NCBI GenBank assembly: GCA_963675235.2
Contig: CAXXFU010000017.1
Span: 248,001-312,000, forward strand
Direction of reading: 5' to 3'
DNA length: 64,000 nt
Origin: JAHJQZ01 sp963675235
Lineage (GTDB): Bacteria > Pseudomonadota > Alphaproteobacteria > Rhizobiales > Devosiaceae
Part shown: positions 48,481 to 57,748 of the stretch, one piece after another
Layout of the letters: each line of letters begins with the position of its first letter
How positions within the stretch are numbered: position 1 is the stretch's first letter
Translations under genes and position numbers: made by a program
The notes under the pieces: generated by a model
Told to the model about the DNA's origin: nothing
The model's database searches: none
What the model saw: the letters and a program-made list of their open reading frames with translations, nothing else

Positions 48481-50913
48481 CTACTGCGCCGGGGTCTCAG
48501 CTTCGGCAGGCGTCGCCTCCGGCGTGGCATCAGACGCCGGAGCCGCGTCGGTGGCGGGAGCCGGGTTCCACACGGCCATGACGTCATCGAACAGCGCCAC
48601 GGTGGCGTCGTCCTTCTCGAGCGTCAGGATAGCCTGCTTGCCGGTCGAGTAGATGATGGCGAGATCCATCCACCGGCGCGACGACAGCAGATCGACATTG
48701 TTTGCCACGTCCTGGGTCGAAGCGCTGAGGGCGAACAGGAAGGTGTTGCCCACAACCCGCGCCGAAGCACCGACAAGCGGCACACCCTGCACCAGTTCCT
48801 CGTTCTTCAGCAGGATGCCGGCAATACGCGAGATGCCGCCGCCGATGAAACTGTCGGAGACATTGAAATCGATCTCGATCAGATGGCTGGCCGGAAGGCT
48901 GGCGTCCGAATTCTTGCGGATGAGCAGGCCGACACTCATGTTGCGCGCCGGAATATTGGCCGTGGCCTCGAGAGTCGGCTGGCCGAGCTCGTCGACGCCA
49001 CGCGTCCAGTCGACAGTGCCCGAGAAGGGCACCGCGCCGGAATTGGCGGTATCCGAGGCTTCGAGCAGCAGCGACTGGCTGCCATCTGCCACAACTTCCG
49101 GCTTGGCCGTGGTGGCGTTCGCTGCGTCAGTTGAGGTTTCGCCGGCGGCCTCGGCCACAGGCAGACGCTGATCGGTCTTGTCGTCGGCGGCTGTCGGTTC
49201 GGCAATCGTGCTGTCGGTCGCCGGTTCGTCCGCTGCCGGTTCCTGCGGCGTTGGCTCGTCGGCAACCGCACTGGCAGCATCGGCTGCCGTGCGGTCCGCG
49301 GCCGCTGTCGTATTGCCGACGCTCGCAGATTCATCACCGGCATCCATGGTCGGGATCGCGGCGCCGGCATCGGTGGGCGAGGCAAGCGCCAACGCATCGG
49401 CCGGCAGAGCCGCGCCGTCAGCGCCATCGGCCTGCTGCAAACCGGTTGCCGGCGTCTCGACGACGTCGGGCATGGCGGCGGTATTGCCCGGTCCGGTCGG
49501 TTCCTCGGATGCCGCATCGCTCACGTCCGGAGCCGGCGACTCGATCTGGCGTACGGTCGTCGCTGGCGGCGCAGACGATGAGTCCGCGCTCGACGCGGTC
49601 TGGCTGATGCTCACCTCGGCATCGGAGCCGAACAGGTTGCGATCGAGATAGCCTTCGCGCCAGGCCCAATAGGCTGCACCGCCGGCACCAGCCAGCAGCA
49701 ACAGCACGAGCAGAAGGAAAATGGTCAGCGCCGGGCTTCCGCCGCCCTCCTCCTCGGCCTCGGCACGGGCAAATTCGAGATCGGCCATGTCCGGATCGGT
49801 CGTCTCGATGGTGGAGTCGCTCATGGCGCCGCCGCTGGCCTCGCGATCGAGCACGGCGATGGCGTGGTCAATGGCGTTCTGCGGATCGGCATCGAGCTCG
49901 ACCTCGCGTTCGGCCGACATGGCCGGTTCGGTCCTGAGCGCGGCGCCCGTCGCAATGGCCGAGGTCGCCGCGGCCGCAGCCGTGGTAGTCTCGGCGGGCT
50001 TGGTATTGAAGCGCGACCAGATCGGGTTCTGCTTGGGAGCCTCCTCGGCCGCAGCGCCGATGGCTGCCTCAGCCGCCGCAACGTCGGGCGCTGCATCAGC
50101 AGGCTGGGCCATAACGGGTTCATGCGCCGGTTCGGCGCGGACAGCGGGGGCGTCCTCGTCCGGATCGGGCGTCACTTCGCCTGCTTCATCCGCCTTCGTC
50201 AGATCGTCCTGTGCTTGCGGTTCGTCGACGACCGGTTCCGACACGATCGCTTCAGGCTCGGTGACAACTGCTGTCTCGGCCGTCTCCGCCTGCGCAGGGA
50301 TGTCAGCTTCTTCCGCGGCCGGCGCGACGTCCGGCTCGGCGCTCACGACCGTTTCTTCGGGCTCCTGCTCGGGATCAGGCTCGATTGGAAGCTCGGGCTC
50401 CGGTTCGGGCAGGGCCATGTGCTCAGGTTCGGTCTCGGGCGCGGCCACAGGCTCGGGCTCGTGGGCGGGCTTGGGCTCGGCTTCCGCCTCGACCGGGACT
50501 TCCGGCTCGGGGTCAGGTTCTGGCTCGGGTTCCGGTTCCTCGACGACCGCTTCTTCAGCCACGGATTCCGCGGCCTCGGGCGCGTCTACCGCCTCGACCG
50601 GAACATCTTCGACCGGTTCTGGCTCGGCTTCGGATTCAGGCAGATCGACGGCGTGAGGCGCGTAGTCCTCATGGTCGAGCTGGCTCAGCCCGCTGAGTAT
50701 GCGCTCGGTGGCTTCCTGCTCGACCTCACGGATGCATTCCTCGAGCTGAAGACGATGATGCGTCTTCTCGCGGCTCGGCAATTCCGGCTGAATGGCGTCA
50801 AGCTGCTTGCGCAATGCCGCCCTCGCCTTGTCATAGACCTGGCGGCGAGCATTGCCATTATTCTCAGGCAGAACCTCGATGGCCCTGCGCAACAAATCCC
50901 TATAGTCCGCCAT
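48481..50913 (-). CDS. Large single-pass membrane protein with a Glu/Pro-rich cytoplasmic linker
   Basis: The 810-residue product has four parts: an N-terminal helical domain (1-85, YRDLLRRAIEVLPENNGNARRQVYDKARAAL), a linker of about 220 residues full of EPEPEP, PAAE and EPV repeats, one transmembrane helix near residues 400-425 (PALTIFLLLVLLLLAGAGGAAYWAW), and an extracytoplasmic half with an Ala/Asp/Thr-rich spacer (430-640) ending in a folded domain (650-790, containing AVPFSGTVDWTRGVDELG, LIRKNSDASLPASHLIEIDF and FLFALS). I know similar proteins only as hypothetical. It lies downstream of purA on the same strand. The Pro/Glu linker suggests a long cytoplasmic arm tied to the envelope. Confidence 0.85.
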   Translation of the reverse strand: MADYRDLLRRAIEVLPENNGNARRQVYDKARAALRKQLDAIQPELPSREKTHHRLQLEECIREVEQEATERILSGLSQLDHEDYAPHAVDLPESEAEPEPVEDVPVEAVDAPEAAESVAEEAVVEEPEPEPEPDPEPEVPVEAEAEPKPAHEPEPVAAPETEPEHMALPEPEPELPIEPDPEQEPEETVVSAEPDVAPAAEEADIPAQAETAETAVVTEPEAIVSEPVVDEPQAQDDLTKADEAGEVTPDPDEDAPAVRAEPAHEPVMAQPADAAPDVAAAEAAIGAAAEEAPKQNPIWSRFNTKPAETTTAAAAATSAIATGAALRTEPAMSAEREVELDADPQNAIDHAIAVLDREASGGAMSDSTIETTDPDMADLEFARAEAEEEGGGSPALTIFLLLVLLLLAGAGGAAYWAWREGYLDRNLFGSDAEVSISQTASSADSSSAPPATTVRQIESPAPDVSDAASEEPTGPGNTAAMPDVVETPATGLQQADGADGAALPADALALASPTDAGAAIPTMDAGDESASVGNTTAAADRTAADAASAVADEPTPQEPAADEPATDSTIAEPTAADDKTDQRLPVAEAAGETSTDAANATTAKPEVVADGSQSLLLEASDTANSGAVPFSGTVDWTRGVDELGQPTLEATANIPARNMSVGLLIRKNSDASLPASHLIEIDFNVSDSFIGGGISRIAGILLKNEELVQGVPLVGASARVVGNTFLFALSASTQDVANNVDLLSSRRWMDLAIIYSTGKQAILTLEKDDATVALFDDVMAVWNPAPATDAAPASDATPEATPAEAETPAQ

Positions 50914-50963
50914 GGGCGAAGAAGCAGCTCACTCTATTGCAGCGGTCTTGTACCGAAAAAAAC

Positions 50964-52253
50964 TCAGTCTTGGAACGGGTCGTGCACCATAATGGTGTCA
51001 GCGCGCTCAGGACTTGTGGACAACAGCGCCACAGGCGCCTCGATGAGTTCCTCGATGTACCGCACGTACTTGACGGCCTGCGCCGGCAGCTCCGCCCAGC
51101 TGCGCGCGCCCGCCGTGGTTTCACTCCAGCCTTCCAGCGTCTCGTAAACGGGTTCGACCCGGGCCTGTTTGCCCATAGACGCGGGCAAATGGTCGATAAT
51201 GTGGCCATCGAGCCGGTAGCCGACACAAACCTTGATTTCATCGAGGCCGTCGAGCACGTCGAGCTTGGTCAAGGCAATGCCATTGATGCCGGACGTCTTA
51301 ACCGTCTGGTTGACGATGACCGCATCGAACCAGCCGCAGCGGCGCTTGCGGCCGGTGTTGACGCCCCACTCCTTGCCGGTGGCGCCGAGATACTCGCCGA
51401 TGTCGTCGTTGAGCTCGGTCGGGAACGGTCCCTCGCCGACGCGCGTCGTGTAGGCCTTGGTGATGCCGAGCACATAATCGATGGCGCCCGGCCCGAGGCC
51501 CGAACCCGCCGCGGCATTGCCGGCAACGGTGTTGGACGAAGTGACATAGGGGTAGGTGCCGTGATCGTTGTCGAGCAGCGCTCCTTGCGCACCCTCGAAC
51601 AGGATGCGGGCGCCGGCGCGCTTCTTTTCGGCCAGGATCTTCCAGACCTGACCGGAGAAGGGCAGGATGGTGTCCTTGACCGACATCAGTTCGTCGAAGA
51701 TGAGCTTGGGATCGATCTCGGCGAAGCCGATGCCGCGCAGGATTGCATTGTGGTGGCTCATCAGCCGCTGCACCTTGGGCATCAGTTCGTCCGGCTCGGC
51801 CAGATCGCACAAGCGAATGGCGCGCCGCCCGACCTTGTCTTCATAGGCCGGACCGATGCCGCGCTTGGTGGTACCGATCTTGAAGCCGACGGTCGCCTCC
51901 TCGCGCAGCGCATCGAGCTCACGGTGAACCGAGAGGATGAGCGTTGCGTTGTCGGCAATGCGCAGCACGTCGGGAGTGATGACCACGCCCTGGCTGCGCA
52001 GTTTCTCGAGTTCGGTGATGAAGTGGGTCGGGTCGACGACGACGCCGTTGCCGATGACCGAGAACTTGCCCGACACCACGCCGGACGGAATGAGCGCCGT
52101 CTTGTAGCTGACCCCGTCGATCACCAGCGTGTGGCCGGCATTGTGGCCACCCTGGTAGCGCACGACGGTGTCGGAACGCTCCGCCAGCCAGTCGACGATC
52201 TTGCCCTTACCCTCATCGCCCCATTGCGAGCCGACAACCACCACATTCGCCAT
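50964..52253 (-). CDS. purA: Adenylosuccinate synthetase PurA
   Basis: PurA catalyses the GTP-dependent first step from IMP to AMP. The 429-residue protein has the P-loop-like VVVGSQWGDEGKGKIVDWL, the catalytic QGGHNAGHT, EGAQGALLDNDHGTYPYVTSSN, and VGEGPFPTE near the middle, all diagnostic. Length is normal. The 50-bp gap to the large membrane protein gene downstream makes co-transcription likely. An EamA exporter starts divergently 115 bp upstream. Confidence 0.97.
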   Translation of the reverse strand: MANVVVVGSQWGDEGKGKIVDWLAERSDTVVRYQGGHNAGHTLVIDGVSYKTALIPSGVVSGKFSVIGNGVVVDPTHFITELEKLRSQGVVITPDVLRIADNATLILSVHRELDALREEATVGFKIGTTKRGIGPAYEDKVGRRAIRLCDLAEPDELMPKVQRLMSHHNAILRGIGFAEIDPKLIFDELMSVKDTILPFSGQVWKILAEKKRAGARILFEGAQGALLDNDHGTYPYVTSSNTVAGNAAAGSGLGPGAIDYVLGITKAYTTRVGEGPFPTELNDDIGEYLGATGKEWGVNTGRKRRCGWFDAVIVNQTVKTSGINGIALTKLDVLDGLDEIKVCVGYRLDGHIIDHLPASMGKQARVEPVYETLEGWSETTAGARSWAELPAQAVKYVRYIEELIEAPVALLSTSPERADTIMVHDPFQD

Positions 52254-52367
52254 AGCGCCATCTCCCGTGCGCGTGCTGCAAAGAATCGCACGAAGTCGAA
52301 CCGAGCGTGGTTTGAGCTTGTGCGGAATGCTGATAAGTCGACGGACAAGGTTTCACAAGGGACTCTC

Positions 52368-53315
52368 ATGAAAAACCCGGTGCAAGGCCTCGGGTCTGGC
52401 GTTTTTCGCGCGCTTTTGGCGCAGCCCTACCTGCTGCTGGTGCTCGCCCCGACGTTGTGGGGCGGCAATATCGTCGGCGGCAAGTTGGCAGTGGGACATG
52501 TCGATCCCTACTTGCTGCTGCTCGGCCGCTGGCTGGGCGCGGTGCTGATCCTGCTGCCTTTCGCCCTGCCCCATGTCCGTAACGACTGGCCCAGGATCGT
52601 CCGATCATTCTGGTGGCTGGCCCTTTACGGCGTGTTCGGCTTTGCCGCCTTCAATATGCTGATGTATGGCGCGGCCCATTTCACCGCAGCGATCAACGCC
52701 TCCATCGAGCAGGCCGTGATCCCGGTGATCGTGTTTGCCGGCAACTTCATCATCTTCAGGGTTCGCGCCCGCATCCTGCAGCTGCTCGGGCTCATTCTGA
52801 CCGTGCTCGGAGTCGTCTGGGTGGCCACCCACGGCGAGCCGGGCCGTATCCTTGACCTCAGCGTCAATATCGGCGACGGCATGGTGCTGCTTGCCTGCCT
52901 GTTTTATGCCGTCTATTCGCTGACGCTCAGGTACAAGCCGGCCATCCATTGGTTGAGCTTCATCTTCGTCACCGCCTTTCTGGCCTTCCTCGCCTCGCTC
53001 GGCTTCCTGTTCGCCTTCGGCGGCGGCATCTCCACGATTATCCAGACCCTGCCGCAGACAACGCCGACCGGTTGGGCCCTGGTGTTCTACGTCATGATCT
53101 TTCCCTCGATCATCGCCCAGCTCGCCTACGCACGCGGCCTCGAGATCATCGGACCGAACCGCGCCTCGATCTTCATCAACCTGATCCCGATCATCGGCAC
53201 CATCCTGGCGATCATCCTGGTTGGCGAGCATTTCGCGCTCTTCCATCTCATCGCCGTTGTCCTGGTCGTGTCGGGCATCGGCCTGTCCGAATACGCCGTG
53301 AGGATGAGGCGATGA
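52368..53315 (+). CDS. EamA/DMT family drug-metabolite transporter
   Basis: The 315-residue protein has ten transmembrane helices in two EamA repeats, with PTLWGGNIVGGKLAVGHVDPYLLLLGRW at the start and the second repeat ending LIPIIGTILAIILVGEHFALFHLIAVVLVVSGI. The ATG at 52368 follows AAGGGA. The frame stays open for another 1.5 kb upstream across purA, which is antisense shadow. It overlaps the next gene by ATGA. Confidence 0.85.
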   Translation: MKNPVQGLGSGVFRALLAQPYLLLVLAPTLWGGNIVGGKLAVGHVDPYLLLLGRWLGAVLILLPFALPHVRNDWPRIVRSFWWLALYGVFGFAAFNMLMYGAAHFTAAINASIEQAVIPVIVFAGNFIIFRVRARILQLLGLILTVLGVVWVATHGEPGRILDLSVNIGDGMVLLACLFYAVYSLTLRYKPAIHWLSFIFVTAFLAFLASLGFLFAFGGGISTIIQTLPQTTPTGWALVFYVMIFPSIIAQLAYARGLEIIGPNRASIFINLIPIIGTILAIILVGEHFALFHLIAVVLVVSGIGLSEYAVRMRR

Positions 53316-54058
53316 ACATCGATCTCAATTTGCTAGCGCTCGGGTTCGCGGTGTTCCTGCTGGCGGGCACCATCAAGGGCGTGGTCGGTATCGGCCTGCC
53401 GATCGCCGCCGTAGGCATCCTCAGCCAGTTCATCGACGCCCGCACGGCCATCCTTCTGGCGGTGTTTCCGATCGTGATCAGCAATTTCTGGCAGGTCTAC
53501 CGCGCCGGCAACATCCTGCCGACGATCAGGCGGTTCGGCATCCTCGCCATATCGCTGGCCGTCGCCATGTTCATCACGACGTTCTTCGCCAAAAGCGTTT
53601 CGGCCGAGGTGCTGGTGTTCGCTCTCGGCTTCATGATCGTGTTGTTCGCCGCCACCAACCTGGCGTTCGCGCCACCGCCGCTGCCGGCGCGCTGGGACCG
53701 GCCCGTGCAGATCGTCACCGGCATTTTCGCAGGCATTACAGGCGGCCTGACTGCTATCTGGGGACCGCCGATCGTCATCTATTTCCTTGCCAGCCGGCTC
53801 GACAAGGACGAGTTCATCCGCGCCTCGGGCATCTTGTTTCTATGCGGTTCCGTGCCGCTGCTGTTCGGCTACATCAACAACGGCCTGATCACCGCCGAGA
53901 CGGCGCTATTGTCCGGCGCCATGATCGTGCCGACGCTGATCGGTTTCGCCGTCGGCGAACGCCTGCGCCGCCATCTCGACGCCTCGCGTTTCCGCATGGC
54001 GGTGCTGGTCATGTTCCTTCTGATCGGGCTCAACCTGCTGCGCGAGGCGTTCTTCTAG
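53312..54058 (+). CDS. TSUP (TauE/SafE) family membrane permease
   Basis: The 248-residue protein has about eight helices and the TSUP signatures LLAGTIKGVVGIGLPIAAVGIL and GIFAGITGGLTAIWGPPIVIYFLASRL. Family members export sulfite or sulfoacetate or pass other small anions. It is coupled to the EamA gene through an ATGA overlap. Substrate cannot be told. Confidence 0.85.
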   Translation: MNIDLNLLALGFAVFLLAGTIKGVVGIGLPIAAVGILSQFIDARTAILLAVFPIVISNFWQVYRAGNILPTIRRFGILAISLAVAMFITTFFAKSVSAEVLVFALGFMIVLFAATNLAFAPPPLPARWDRPVQIVTGIFAGITGGLTAIWGPPIVIYFLASRLDKDEFIRASGILFLCGSVPLLFGYINNGLITAETALLSGAMIVPTLIGFAVGERLRRHLDASRFRMAVLVMFLLIGLNLLREAFF

Positions 54059-54097
54059 ATCGCTCCGTTACCAGCAGGTTGCATGGATCGGGACGGT

Positions 54098-54561
54098 CTA
54101 CGCCCGACACCTGGCAATATTGTCGCCGGCGTCGTGGTCGAGCCCGAGGCTGTCCACCACCGCCAGCAGCGATGACGTCGCTACGATGACAAAGGCCATG
54201 CGGAACGGCATGCCAGCATCGGCAGCCGGGGCAATTGCCTCCCCGACCCGCAGGGCGACCGCCACGGCAAAGACAAGCCGCGCCCGAAACGCTCCGCTAC
54301 CCAGCCGGAGATCGGAATGAACACACCGACACTGAGCAGATAGGAGGAGACGCCGATATTGAGATCGACAGGCTGCACGGCAAACGAGGTCGCCATTGTT
54401 GGAATGGCCGGCGTGATCACCGACCCGTCGAGGTTTGTCATGAAGAACGTGCCTGCCACCAGAAGGGCAAGCACGCTGCGGCGCGTGATCGGGAACATCC
54501 CGTCTGCTCCTTGTCGAACCAGCGTCTGAGCGGCGGGACGAGTGTGGTCATCATGCGACAC
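54098..54561 (-). pseudogene. Remnant of an MFS (DHA2/EmrB-type) transporter gene
   Basis: The minus-strand ATG at 54561 starts a normal DHA2 N-terminus (TFFMTNLDGSVITPAIPTMA, GVSSYLLSVGVFIPISGWVAERFG) of about 85 residues. In place of the next roughly 350 residues the frame shifts and continues as a DHA2 C-terminal tail (MPFRMAFVIVATSSLLAVVDSLGL, DAG) that ends at TAG 54098-54100. The gene thus lost its whole middle and the join is out of frame, so no transporter can be made. Confidence 0.8.
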
Positions 54562-54701
54562 ACGCCCGACCGGGAAGACCCTCGGCCGGTGTGCGTTGAT
54601 TGACGACAGCGCTTTGGGCGATTGTCCATCCCGGACAAAAGCGGTCGCAATTTAGGCACCTCGCCGGCCGAGCGCAAGTGAGGCCAGCCGGGGCTTTGGT
54701 G

Positions 54702-55883
54702 CTAATCGAGCCCGGCAAACTGGAATGTCGCGAAACGTTCCAGTTCGGCATCGATCGCCTGCTTGTGCGCCCGGGCGTTGCCGGCGCCGATCCAGTGCCA
54801 GGCCTGGATCTTGAGGCTCCTGGTCGCACGCTCAGCCTTGAGGTCGAGGGCGGCAACGATCTCGTCGCCATGGAGCACCGGCAGGGTGAAATAGCCGAGC
54901 TTGCGTTTGGCCTGGGGCACATAGGCTTCGAACAGGTGCTCGTAGCCAAAGAACTGCGCCGTGCGCTTGCGGTGGATGATGAGCGGGTCGAAAGGCGACA
55001 GGATATGGGTAAGCGTCGGTTCCGGCGGCGCGGTGTCGAGCAGGTCCGGCCGGACCCAGTGCGGCACGTCTTCGGTGCCTTCGACACTGACCGGCACCAG
55101 CCGCTTCGCCTTGACGTCTCGGGCGATCAGCGTGGCGATCAACGCCTTGTCGTAGGGCGGCTTGGCATAGGTGGCGTTGAAGCAGATCGAGTTCATCGAG
55201 ACCACGCCCTGGCTCCTCAGCGCACGCTCGATCTGGTAGCGGGCGATCTGCTGCGCCGTGGCGGGCTTGGGCAGCTTGTCCCAGCCGAAATGGCGTTCGG
55301 TCAGTTCATAGGTCTTGAGCATGCCGTCGCGCTTCGAGATCACCAGCGCGCCGGAATAGAAGCCGGCCTGCAAGGCCCGTTTCGAGGGCTTGCGCGAGGC
55401 CCAGAGATGGGACTTCTCGACCAGTTTGTCGTCCTTGATGTCGGAGATGGCCAACGCCCCCTCCTCGCGCACGCGCTTGAGGATCTTGTTGAGATCGCGC
55501 GGTTTGACCTCGCCGCCCCAGCCGGCCGGATTCTTGCGATGCGCCTTCATCGTCCCGGTGAAATAGGCCATGTCGGCAACCGGCACGTAGCTGAGCGCAT
55601 GCGTCCAGTACTCGAAAACCGTCTTGTCTTCGCCCTGGGCGCGGGCGAGATCGGCGCGGCGATAGGCCGGGATGCGGCTGTACAGAATATGATGGTGGCT
55701 GCGCTCGATGACGTTGATCGTATCGATCTGCACATAACCGAGATGGGCGACAGCTGAAGCCACGGCCTGCGATCCTGCGCCGAAGGGGGCGGCACGATCG
55801 AGCCGCTGCGCCGCGATCCAGATGGCCCGCGCCGTTTTCGCCGGCAGGTGGACCGGCTGTTTCGATCTTGGTCTTGTGGTCAT
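54702..55883 (-). CDS. Winged-helix DNA-binding protein, YcaQ (DUF1006) family
   Basis: The 393-residue product belongs to the COG3214/YcaQ group; E. coli YcaQ unhooks DNA interstrand crosslinks as a glycosylase. Visible conserved phrases are GYVQIDTINVIERSHHHILYSRIPAY, EYWTHALSYVP, the winged-helix stretch and TLTHILSPFDPLIIHRKRTAQFFGYEHLFEAYVPQAKRKLGYFTLPVLHGDEIVA. The start is uncertain; ATG at 55883 is used and ATG at 55964 is an alternative. Confidence 0.82.
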   Translation of the reverse strand: MTTRPRSKQPVHLPAKTARAIWIAAQRLDRAAPFGAGSQAVASAVAHLGYVQIDTINVIERSHHHILYSRIPAYRRADLARAQGEDKTVFEYWTHALSYVPVADMAYFTGTMKAHRKNPAGWGGEVKPRDLNKILKRVREEGALAISDIKDDKLVEKSHLWASRKPSKRALQAGFYSGALVISKRDGMLKTYELTERHFGWDKLPKPATAQQIARYQIERALRSQGVVSMNSICFNATYAKPPYDKALIATLIARDVKAKRLVPVSVEGTEDVPHWVRPDLLDTAPPEPTLTHILSPFDPLIIHRKRTAQFFGYEHLFEAYVPQAKRKLGYFTLPVLHGDEIVAALDLKAERATRSLKIQAWHWIGAGNARAHKQAIDAELERFATFQFAGLD

Positions 55884-56030
55884 TGAGCCGGCGAGAAGTC
55901 GGATGGGTTTCGGGGTGTGCGAGTTAGCCCGAACCGTCCGAGCTCGGCAAGCGTTTGCAGGCATATGGAGACAGCACCGGCAGCCAACACTCTGCCGGCA
56001 CCAGTTGGTCAGTCCCGCGACAGCAAACCG

Positions 56031-56318
56031 TCAGTCGGCCTTGGACTTTGCCTTGGCGCGGGCCGGTTTCGCTGCTGGCTTGGCCGGTGTCTTGGTGGCG
56101 CTCTTGGCAGCAGTCTTCGCTGCGGGCTTGGCGGCCGTCTTGGCTGCTCGCTTGCCGGGCGGCGTCGTCATCTTCTTCATGGTTTCGGCCAGTTCCGCCT
56201 CGGCCCGCTGCCAGTGTTCCTGATCGCGGCCGTGGGGCTGTCCTTCCTTTTCCCAGATCTCGAATGCCCGCTCGGCAATCTGGTCCCGGTTGATCATTTG
56301 GGTCTTGCGCATCGTCAT
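56031..56318 (-). CDS. DUF2934 protein with a Lys/Ala-rich histone-like tail
   Basis: The 95-residue product has an N-terminal DUF2934 helix pair (QIAERAFEIWEKEGQPHGRDQEHWQRAEAEL) and a C-terminal tail of about 40 residues made of AAK, TAAK and PAAK repeats, similar to histone H1-like tails, which would bind DNA or RNA. The ATG at 56318 follows AAAGAGGC. A 321-bp gap on its 5' side (56319-56639) holds no gene I can support. Confidence 0.8.
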   Translation of the reverse strand: MTMRKTQMINRDQIAERAFEIWEKEGQPHGRDQEHWQRAEAELAETMKKMTTPPGKRAAKTAAKPAAKTAAKSATKTPAKPAAKPARAKAKSKAD

Positions 56319-56639
56319 GCCTCTTTCAGCTGATGAAGTCCCTTGAAGATGAGGTACCGAATCACCTCGAATTTACCTGATTCTGGACGGTTGATTTGTT
56401 TAATTTGTGCAAACCCGAACAAGCGGAAACCGACAACTTTGTCGGTATTCAAACTGGCGATCGTCAATCAGGATTTACTCGCCAGAATTGTGGCGCCGCC
56501 AGTGGTTTGCTTTTCCGTGTCCCACAAGACTGCGGCGTCTGGTCATACAGAGCCGGGCTTGAACGCACTGGCTTTGTACCGACATCTTGTCTGTTGTTTC
56601 GCCATTGGTTGGCGGAACAGATCCGTTCAAGAGGGCAAC

Positions 56640-56804
56640 ATGGATAATCGCGTCAAGATCAGCCAGCAGTCGGGTTTTGGCATGGTCTGGTTCATCGGCT
56701 GGCTGTTCACCATCGGCTATCTGAAACTCAATTTCTGGCTGGGGCTGCTGGCCATCATCGTCTGGCCCTATTTCCTCGGCTCCCATTTCGCGCCGGTGAT
56801 GTAG
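56640..56804 (+). CDS. Small membrane protein, 54 residues
   Basis: The product has a short charged head (MDNRVKISQQSG) and two short hydrophobic segments (MVWFIGWLFTIGYL and FWLGLLAIIVWPYFLGSHF). Start ATG 56640 follows GAGGGC. Small proteins of this pattern are often seen in alphaproteobacteria without assigned function. Confidence 0.6.
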   Translation: MDNRVKISQQSGFGMVWFIGWLFTIGYLKLNFWLGLLAIIVWPYFLGSHFAPVM

Positions 56805-56905
56805 ACGCGCGCACCGCCGACCCCGGGCGACGCGTCACATTGAAAAACCGATCTCCGGATTGGTAGGATTCCGCTGCGGCCTGGACGGCCGCACCGGAGG
56901 GGAAA

Positions 56906-57718
56906 ATGATATCCGAAACGCTTCGAGGCGGGGCGCGCCGCATTGGCGCTGCTTCGGCTCCTTTTGTGCTTGGGGCGCTGGCCGCCCTGACGAGCAGCAG
57001 TCCGGCACAGGCCGAACTGCAGTTGTACAACCAGACGCACCGGCCGCTGAGCATTGCCATCGGCTACAAGTCCGGCGATGACTGGGTATCCGAAGGCTGG
57101 TGGAACATCGATCCGCGCGACTGCAAGACGGTCGTCAGCGGCGATCTCACCAACCGCTACTACTACTACCACGAAGCCGATCCGGGCTTTTCCGGCGAGA
57201 ACTATGCCTTTTGCACCACCGAGCAGCCCTTTACCATCACCGGCGACAAGAACTGCGCGGAACGCGGTTTCGACAAGGACTTCTTCTCGATCATTGACAC
57301 CGGCACGGAGGCGACGTCGTTCAAGCTCAACCTGTGGGACGAGATCGACGAGAACACGCCGATCGGCAGGGACAAGACAAACCCGGCGCCACGTGACAAG
57401 GACAGCGACTTCGACAAGGTGGCGCAAGCCCTGATCGGCTGGTGGATCGGCCTGGAAGACGAGGCCGGCGAGGATGTCGGGTTCGTCGATGCAACGACCA
57501 TGCACTATGTCTATGACGGCGAACTGGTCAGCAAGTTCGATTATCGCCTTGACGTTACGTGCCCTGACGGATCGGGCGTCGACGACGTCCATCTGATCAT
57601 CGTCGACTGGAAGTCGGACGAGCAGTCCTGCTACGGCATCTACACGCTTAACGACGAAAAGCTGGTTCTGAGAATGGTGCCGGAGGAGGACATGCTGCAC
57701 TACAACCGGGCCGAGTGA
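56906..57718 (+). CDS. DUF1036 domain secreted protein
   Basis: The 270-residue product has a signal peptide of about 35 residues ending PAQAE and the DUF1036 domain: LYNQTHRPLSIAIGYKSGDDWVSEGWWNIDPRDCKTVVSGDLTNRYYYYHEAD, with several Cys (DCKTV, FCTTEQ, NCAERGF) that may pair. A second half of about 120 residues is unassigned. Its function is unknown. The ATG at 56906 follows GGAGGGGAAA. Confidence 0.82.
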   Translation: MISETLRGGARRIGAASAPFVLGALAALTSSSPAQAELQLYNQTHRPLSIAIGYKSGDDWVSEGWWNIDPRDCKTVVSGDLTNRYYYYHEADPGFSGENYAFCTTEQPFTITGDKNCAERGFDKDFFSIIDTGTEATSFKLNLWDEIDENTPIGRDKTNPAPRDKDSDFDKVAQALIGWWIGLEDEAGEDVGFVDATTMHYVYDGELVSKFDYRLDVTCPDGSGVDDVHLIIVDWKSDEQSCYGIYTLNDEKLVLRMVPEEDMLHYNRAE

Positions 57719-57748
57719 CCGGCCCGGAGCCGTGCGGCCTGCCCCAGA

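Noticed and set aside
50814..52367. Upstream extension of the EamA gene across purA
   Set aside because: The frame is open but lies antisense to purA and shows no membrane-protein features until ATG 52368, which has its own ribosome site.
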